Below are positions 57,593-64,000 of a stretch of DNA of 64,000 bases, in pieces (within the stretch, counting starts at the first letter, position 1; each line of letters starts with the position of its first letter). The DNA comes from Thuidium tamariscinum (Eukaryota; Streptophyta; Bryopsida; Hypnales; Thuidiaceae). The stretch covers positions 28,660,347 to 28,724,346 of the forward strand of contig OX344753.2 in NCBI GenBank assembly GCA_947034885.2, read 5' to 3'. The notes beneath the pieces are model-generated. The model was given only the letters and a program-made list of their open reading frames with translations. It made no database searches and had not been told where the DNA came from. A program made the translations under genes and the position numbers.

Positions 57593-59519
57593 CCCTGAAA
57601 TGCCGGGCCTATGACCACTGGTTTCAGGCCGCATTCTCTGCCACTCAGTTTGTTGCCATTTTGTAATCAGATGCGTATGAAAATTTTTATTTTTCAGAGA
57701 TGAAACTGCATGTCTTCTCTACTTCATAAAAATTTCAGATTTTTTTGAGGAAAATTGTATTTTCTGAAATTTTTTGAAGGAAAAATGAAGGAAAATTCAT
57801 ATCAAATAGAAAATAACCTCAAAAAATCTGAAAATTTCACCATGTGCGAACATTATAGTTAAAATCATCATGATGTAAACTAATTTACCATGTACATCTA
57901 TAATGAGAAATTAATGGACATTAAAAATGCAGCCAAAGTGCAAACTCCCGGGGAGATTACTTGCGATTTTTAGAAAACTACATGAGTTAAAAGATAGGGT
58001 CTATTTAATTCAAAGGGGATAAATTTTATATATATATAGAACTACTATAGGATTCTTGAAATGTCACATATCCTATTATATATAAATTAGGCTATGTATA
58101 AACATTATTTAGTAGGAATTTTTATTAATAAATTAGCCTTTACAAATAGGGTTCATATAAAAGTTTGTTGTACAATGACTATAGATGTAAACAAACTTTT
58201 TTAATTGAATGATAAAACTTACACAATTTAGTAAATCTAAAGATGTTTTCCAGGAGAGATTTGTTGTTATTATAAAATAATTTTAGCATGTACATACAAA
58301 TCTTCCTTTAAGTATACCAATTATGTAACAGCATGTAAGAATCTATTGTTCCAAGACAAAAGAATTGAGCTGTAAATTTACAATGAGGTTGTACTACGGA
58401 GATTTGTGTTCACACAAAGTACCCATTGAGAAATTGGTATAGAGTGTACAACATTTTCATGGAATCTTTTCTATACTTTGACACTACAAACTCTAGATTT
58501 GCCTCAACTACTTGAACATATACTTGTAAATGTTTAGAATCATCTTCTTTTTACTAGTATTTAATAAATACTCTTTTATTTTTTGATTCTAAATTCAAAA
58601 CCATTGTAAGTGCATATATAAAAATAAAATATATAGTCTCTATATTATAATAGAGGTCATATTTTTGGGTTAATCTACAATGTTTTTAGAATGTCAATTT
58701 TTCATGTTGTTCATGTTATATTGCTAGTATTGGTGTTTTTCTTAGTTTTAGTATCATAACTATATTTAATGTTTCTATGATGTTTATTATTCACCATATT
58801 AGGTTGTTTAGAATACATAGCATAGAATTTAGAATATTTAAAACTATTGTTGCATTTTACATTTTTATTTGTCATTTGAAATTGTACTACAATACAAATA
58901 GTGCATATATTAAAAAAATAGTGTATATGTAAGACACTACTTTTATAGTGTGTTGTAAATGGATATGAAAAAATTAGACATATAAATTTTGTATATAAAA
59001 TAGCCTAACTATAAAAACCAAATGATTGAATTTATATGTAAAAATACGGTCATTTTAATTACTAAAATGAAGGTAAATAGCCCTATGTTAAATACCCTCT
59101 TAACTCAAGTGTATGCTTAAAATTACAAGGAGTGATCTCCTCGAGTGCAAACTGCACTAAAATATTCATTTTTACAAATTTTTACAAAATTTCAATTGGA
59201 GTAGAAACCGGAGGAGAGGACCTTCATTTCATTAGGTGGGCTCTAGCTCAGAAAATGTCATTTTCAAGGAGAAATTTCAGATTTTGTCAATTTCTCAAAA
59301 TACACTAAAATGGCAAATTCTGTCATTCGTTTTCTCTAATTACTTCTCAACTACACAAAAATAAACATTAGTTAGACTAAAAACTCAATTGGAGACTCTT
59401 TACAACTCAACATGAAAGATCACTAAAATAAAATGAAGAAAAAAAACTATTGTTCACTTCCTCTTGGCCCCTGTGAAGCCTGCCAAATGCCAAAAATTGG
59501 CGCTGGCAGCGCTTAGGGG
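57593..59519. mobile_element. TTAA-flanked element (1.93 kb including a nested insertion)
   Basis: TTAA at 57589-57592 precedes CCCTGAAATGCCGGGCC, and GCAGCGCTTAGGGG precedes TTAA at 59520-59523. Removing the nested element (57947-59143) and one copy of its target duplication leaves about 0.72 kb of non-coding element. The right end GCGCTTAGGGG closely matches that of the MITE at 62776-63009 (GCGCTTTGGGG). Confidence 0.62.
57947..59143. mobile_element. Mutator-like element nested in the TTAA element, 1.2 kb
   Basis: The left end CCCGGGGAGATTACTTG and the right end (reverse complement CGAGGAGATCACTCCTTG) are inverted repeats, flanked by the 10-bp direct repeat AGTGCAAACT (57937-57946 and 59144-59153). 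Its left 670 bp are the complement of 23350-24009. No transposase is visible. Confidence 0.78.
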
Positions 59520-59523
59520 TTAA

Positions 59524-61870
59524 TACTCTCTTAATTAAACATTACAATCTTTCAATCGATAAGTGACATTGTTGTAATTGTGAGGTTGTATTTTGAATGT
59601 ATAGTGAGGTACAAGTAGTATGCACTCAAAAGACAACACCCAAAAAAAATTTAAATTTAAAAAAGAATTCCCTCAAAAATGCCCCCCTAGTTTTCAAATA
59701 ATAATTTAAAATTAATTTTGACCCCCACCTCCCCCATCCAAAAAAATTTAATTGTTAATTGTTAAGTTTTTCATATCCCCCCTTCCTTCCCAGCCCCTTC
59801 CTCCCCTTTCCCTTGGCTTCTTGTAATTCTCAGAAACCGTATCCTTGACAAACAATATGGGATTTCATATTTGTATGTGTATGCGTATCTGTATTTTGTA
59901 TTATATAATATGTGTACTATATTAGTATCCAATATCATTATATATTCATATTTGTATACAATATCATATCTGTATTTTGTATTCATGTTTGGACGGCTCA
60001 AATTACATCTCATAAGATCAATGGTTTGTGGTTTTTTTGACAAATCAACGATAAATTTAATGGTAAGCATTTAAAAAAAAAAAGAATCAACGGCCTATAA
60101 AATTTTTGAGGAAGGGGGGGGCAACTAATAGTATCTTTTGTAATCATAGAAGATAGTGACATTGTTGTATTTTCTCTCTTTATGTGATCTACAATAGGTG
60201 TAAATAGTTTGAGTTTATATAGTTATAATTTTTTTCAAGTTGATAAATCTTTTCAAATCATGAGCTTTGTGTTTAGTTTTGCCTTGAATTTTGAGTAAAT
60301 CCAAGATGCTCAAAAAGGCCTTATGCATTTAGTGGATAAAGTGAGTATTATATAAATTTGTAAGGTATGCTATTATCATTGTATTTAGAATAGTTGATAT
60401 AAAATAATCAGTATATTTATATTGCAATATTCCAAAGACTATCATTCCATTTTCATCTACTTCAAAACACATTCATATAAATTTCATCCAAAATTTTAAA
60501 ACACATTCATCCAAATTTCATTTGATTTACACTATTTGAATTTTTACACTAATTGAATTAATCTTAGGAATGATATATTCTTTACAAAACTTGTAAAATT
60601 ATTATATAGAATCATAGGTCATAATTGAAATAAATTAAATATTTTAAAGTCCAACATATATAAATCCAATGCTCATTTGACTGAATAATTGATTTAGTTA
60701 AGGCGTGCATAATTTACCTAGGTAAATAGGAGTTATTCCATTGAAATATCAATGATTGACACTTGTTCCTAAAAGATGAGAAAAAAAATACATAATGAAA
60801 CACAACATCAATTATTCAATTGATTTCATCTTCAAACTTCTATATCTCTGCATGTATAACTCCAATGATACATTTGGTTCAAGATTTAAATTTGCAAAAA
60901 GGCAATTTCTTTTCAAGAATATAAACATTGAACAAATTTTCATATCTACACATACTTTTAGGACATGAAAGTAAAAAACACAAGGTAGAAAAACAATGGA
61001 TTGATGAATTTGCAATTAATTATATTATCATTAGGGTTTTGTACAACATTATGTAGGATAGATATATTTATTTTTGTAAGTGATTGCCTATGTGGACAAT
61101 TTACAAAAATGAGGAGTTGTGGCAATTGGATGTAAATTGTCACAAATGCGAATGTACTAATGCCAATTCTAAAATTGGAAAATAGAGCAATACATGGGTA
61201 TTGATGAAAAGGTAGAATTGGATGAATTCATACAGATTATTCATTGATCTAGAATTTGGATTCATGTGACATTTATCGGAGTGCATTCTCTCCCATTAGG
61301 ATTTTGACATTTAACAAGAAACAATTTCTAAAAATGTGTCCAAATAAGATTTTGAGCATGGTTCTTACTATTGAAATTTTAATTTTTTTTAACAAGGTTT
61401 GCTAGTAATTGAAAGAGGATTCTAGTCTCTAAAATGTGTTTGTTGGAATTTGTACACATGAATTACAAATTTTCTAAATGTTGAAAATAGGTGCACCTAA
61501 AATTAACCTTAGACTATAATGTATGTATGACAATTGTACAATTTTAGCAAGAATCTAAATGAGACACTTTTGCAAATGGATTGCAATTATAGTCAATTTC
61601 AATATAATGGCAATATTACATATGCCATTTTTTACATTGTGTAATCTTAATTGTAAAAGTGACATATAGGACACTTATAGATTACCTACCATGCGGTTTG
61701 AACCTTAAAAGTGCCAATATAAGTTGTGTAATAGCCAACCATTTTAATGGAGTATCTCCATTTGAATGTAATTGTATTTTGTTACCTTGTGCATGATTGC
61801 AATATCATAACTTAGTTGGGCTTGTTTGCAAGTGATGTATGTTTTCCTTTGGGTTTGTAGATTAGTTTAT
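59524..61870. other. AT-rich DNA with low-complexity patches
   Basis: At 59860-59995 the phrase TATCTGTATTTTGTATT occurs twice amid ATATTTGTAT-like words. C-rich and G-rich tracts flank this patch (59680-59800, 60110). No gene recognised. Confidence 0.4.
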
Positions 61871-62078
61871 TTTTTCATAAATCAGCTGTAGCTACTGTCT
61901 GTTTGACAATCTGCACACTCTTGGTCATGAGATCTCAAGAGTAGGAACAAGAGCGTCTCTTCACTGCAGTGGAGAGAATTTCTAACTGAGAAGCAATGCC
62001 AAGGAAGGCATCAAAGCTGATCGATGACGGTTGCTTCCACTACAATAATGGGAGAATGTTCAACCTCAGCTTGAAATT

Positions 62079-62363
62079 TCAACTTCTACTTTGGTCAATC
62101 AGATGAACTCGGAGCTGCAAAAGGGCATCAATTGATGGTAGATGCTGTGAGCAGGTTTCCCAATTTTTCTTTGAGACAATTAAGCTCTGAGTATTCGATA
62201 AATTTAAAGGTAAAATCGATGTGACTACTGTTGATAAGGCAGCATCCAAATTTTTCCAGAAATCGGCTTGAAGATCATCTTCAAGCTTATAGAAAAACAA
62301 GGTTTCAGGAATAATTTTCAAGAATGCTCTAATTCGAACGGCTGTCTAGCTCTCTCGCGCCGG
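62079..62363 (-). CDS. Possible exon or gene fragment of unknown function
   Basis: An open frame with protein-like composition runs from about 62363 (...IRAFLKIIPETLFFYKLEDD) to a stop at 62079-62081 (...LLQLRVHLIDQSRS). It is helical in character and rich in Leu. The local GC content rises, as around the oxidase gene. No family or splice partner was recognised, so this may be chance. Confidence 0.25.
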
Positions 62364-62775
62364 CTAACATGGTTTCCAGATTCATGAGACCGGTTGTACC
62401 TAGTGCAAAACCCCAGTGGAAACGGCATTTTCCCCAGAAGCAAAGCTATTTGTGTCAAATTTGAGGATAAATCCTTTAAAATTTGTTTACAATTGCAATG
62501 AGAGCACCAATGGAAGTACTAAGCTCAAATTAAAGAGCGTGCGCAGAAGTGAATAGTTGAAGAATTTCAGTCATGGACGCCACATTGTGGCAATTGAAAT
62601 TTCTGTGTCATCATGTGTTAGTATACATTGTAGCCTTCAGGAGTTTCTGAAGCGCATGAAATTTAGCACATATTTGCTTTTACTGTATCTGAGTACAATT
62701 CTTCTAAATAGGTTATGAAGGAAGTTATTTTCTGAGAGATTCAACTAAAGAAACATATATAGCTACGAAGGTTAA

Positions 62776-63009
62776 CCCTCTAACGACCAAATCCCTTTTT
62801 GAAATTTCTAAGCACATCTTTGCTTCTAATGTATCTGAGCGCTATTCTATTATTTACCTCAATTCTTCTAAATTGGTTATGAAGGAAGTTTTTTTCTTCA
62901 AGATTCAAGAATTGCTTTGGATTCATGGGAAATTATTTGCACACAAAATTTAGTTGCCCAGAAGCACTGTGTTAATCACCCGGAACATGGACTTCGGAGC
63001 GCTTTGGGG
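62776..63009. mobile_element. TTAA-flanked MITE, 234 bp
   Basis: It starts CCCTCTAACGACC after TTAA (62772-62775) and ends CGGAGCGCTTTGGGG before TTAA (63010-63013). Part of its interior (TGAAATTT...GCACAT...TTGCTT...GTATCTGAG, GGTTATGAAGGAAGTT) is a diverged copy of the DNA just upstream at 62657-62750. Confidence 0.6.
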
Positions 63010-63260
63010 TTAATTATAACGCATTTCATTCCAAAATCTTGTGAACTGGACCTTGTGACAAAAGTGAATGCAACAGGACGGGACGTAGGCTAGTCGAAAT
63101 TAAAGCCGTTTGAACGCAAGGCTCTTACCTTTGAGCTTGAACGCAGTGCTGAGAGTTTTACAAGTAATACATATTCCGCATATTAAAAAGGATAAGTTTA
63201 TGTCACTAGGCTTTTGAGGAATTTTGACTTGCTATGGAAACACAGTCTCCAAATGATTGA

Positions 63261-63315
63261 AGAAAGTAAACCGACGTTCAGACTTCGTCATCTTGCAAAC
63301 GTCGGTTTACTTTCT
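63261..63315. repeat. Perfect 18-bp stem hairpin
   Basis: AGAAAGTAAACCGACGTT (63261-63278) and its exact complement (63298-63315) enclose a 19-base loop. It could be a tiny MITE or a structured RNA; no flanking duplication is evident. Confidence 0.85.
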
Positions 63316-63484
63316 CGAGATATCCATTTTAAGAGCAGATTGCCTTTTGGAGAAGCTAAATTCCATGAAACAATTTTCAGTAAATTTTCATAGGAAGAAA
63401 AACAGAATTGGCATCCAACCCAATTTGTTTCATATTTTTTTGGACTCCTTAGTAGAATTAGTTACAAATTTCTGAAGTTGAAAT

Positions 63485-63822
63485 CATAAGAGGATTTCTG
63501 GCCCCTAGAAGACCGTTTCAGGGGTGTTCCCTGAAACTGTTCCCACTGCTGCAAACCAGCCCCTTGCTTGTCTGAATTTTTGAATGTTGAAAAAAAAATT
63601 AAAATTTTTTTTCCAAAAAACTTCAGAGTGTATTAAAAAGCAAAAAAATGATTTAAAAAAATATTTAAAAAAAATTATAAATTAATTATAAATAATAAAT
63701 AATTAGTATTTTTTGACGTGGCAGTCGCTTGACCACATCAGCATTGCGTTCCCAGCATTACCAATGCGTTCCTAGTGTTTGGGAACTCACAATCTTGTAA
63801 ACCAGCTAGAAATCCTCTTATG
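63485..63822. mobile_element. MITE family B copy 3 (338 bp)
   Basis: CATAAGAGGATTTCTGGCCC on the left is matched by AGCTAGAAATCCTCTTATG on the right. The CCTAGAAGACC and GTTCC/GGGAAC words recall copies at 31705 and 42725. The middle is almost pure AT. Confidence 0.6.
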
Positions 63823-64000
63823 GCATTGGATTCTAAAAACACACCCCTTTCAAAATGTATAATGTTGGTACATTTAAAAAAGCAAAATCTTCCTCTGTAT
63901 TAGAGATCCCTTTTAAAGCTAGGTTCCTTTTAGAGCACCTTGCCTTACTATTGCTGTAGTAATATTTCATTTGAGAACTCTATATCATTCCATTTCACAC

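Noticed and set aside
59860-59995. TATCTGTATTTTGTATT duplication as transposase-binding subterminal repeats
   Set aside because: No convincing terminal inverted repeats enclose it; treated as low-complexity DNA.
1-64000. CRISPR arrays, rRNA and tRNA genes
   Set aside because: No regularly spaced identical repeats, rRNA signatures or convincing cloverleaf sequences were seen. The only tRNA-related sequence is the Copia primer-binding site.

Overview
The window looks like nuclear DNA of a land plant. The signs are a plant-type five-exon glyoxal/galactose-oxidase-like gene, a Ty1/copia retrotransposon primed by initiator tRNA-Met, a captured PDF motif of the plant OSB (organellar single-stranded DNA-binding) family, and very many small DNA-transposon derivatives in AT-rich DNA. 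The species cannot be fixed. The decayed proteins seem to belong to families expanded outside flowering plants, so a bryophyte, lycophyte or fern is possible, but that is inference.

Region by region: 0.5-5.1 kb is a dense cluster of MITEs (palindromic CACTA-ended, TTAA-flanked and others). 5.7-5.9 kb is a Mutator-like MITE. 6.6-9.7 kb (minus) holds the only intact host gene, a secreted copper-radical oxidase with five exons, four phase-0 introns and a duplicated upstream region at 9.8-10.1 kb. 10.1-13.6 kb has higher GC than most of the window but no recognisable gene. 13.6-18.2 kb is bounded by a long inverted repeat and contains two TTAA-flanked elements. 19.9-24.7 kb combines a CACTA element with subterminal repeats, a decayed minus-strand gene, a hairpin MITE and a Mutator-like fragment. 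25-31 kb is almost featureless. 31.7-42.1 kb is mostly inverted-repeat elements, including a 1.15 kb PIF/Harbinger-like element carrying three consecutive near-perfect palindromes. 43-45.6 kb is a second decayed minus-strand gene with a hAT-like insertion. 46-48.6 kb appears to be a very degenerate repeat array. 48.6-56.2 kb is a third decayed gene (plus strand) split by a young, nearly whole Copia element (49009-54403, minus). 57.6-59.5 kb is a TTAA-flanked element with a Mutator-like element nested inside it. 62-63.8 kb has a possible exon, a TTAA MITE, a perfect 18-bp hairpin and another MITE.

Only the oxidase is confidently functional. The most unusual observations are: (i) an open reading frame with an OSB-type PDF motif lying antisense inside the Copia element between pol and the 3' LTR; (ii) at least six elements of 0.2-1.9 kb, from several families, that begin TTAA-CCC and end GGG-TTAA, the target and terminus style of piggyBac; (iii) three adjacent palindromes whose arms match within each unit while the units differ from one another.
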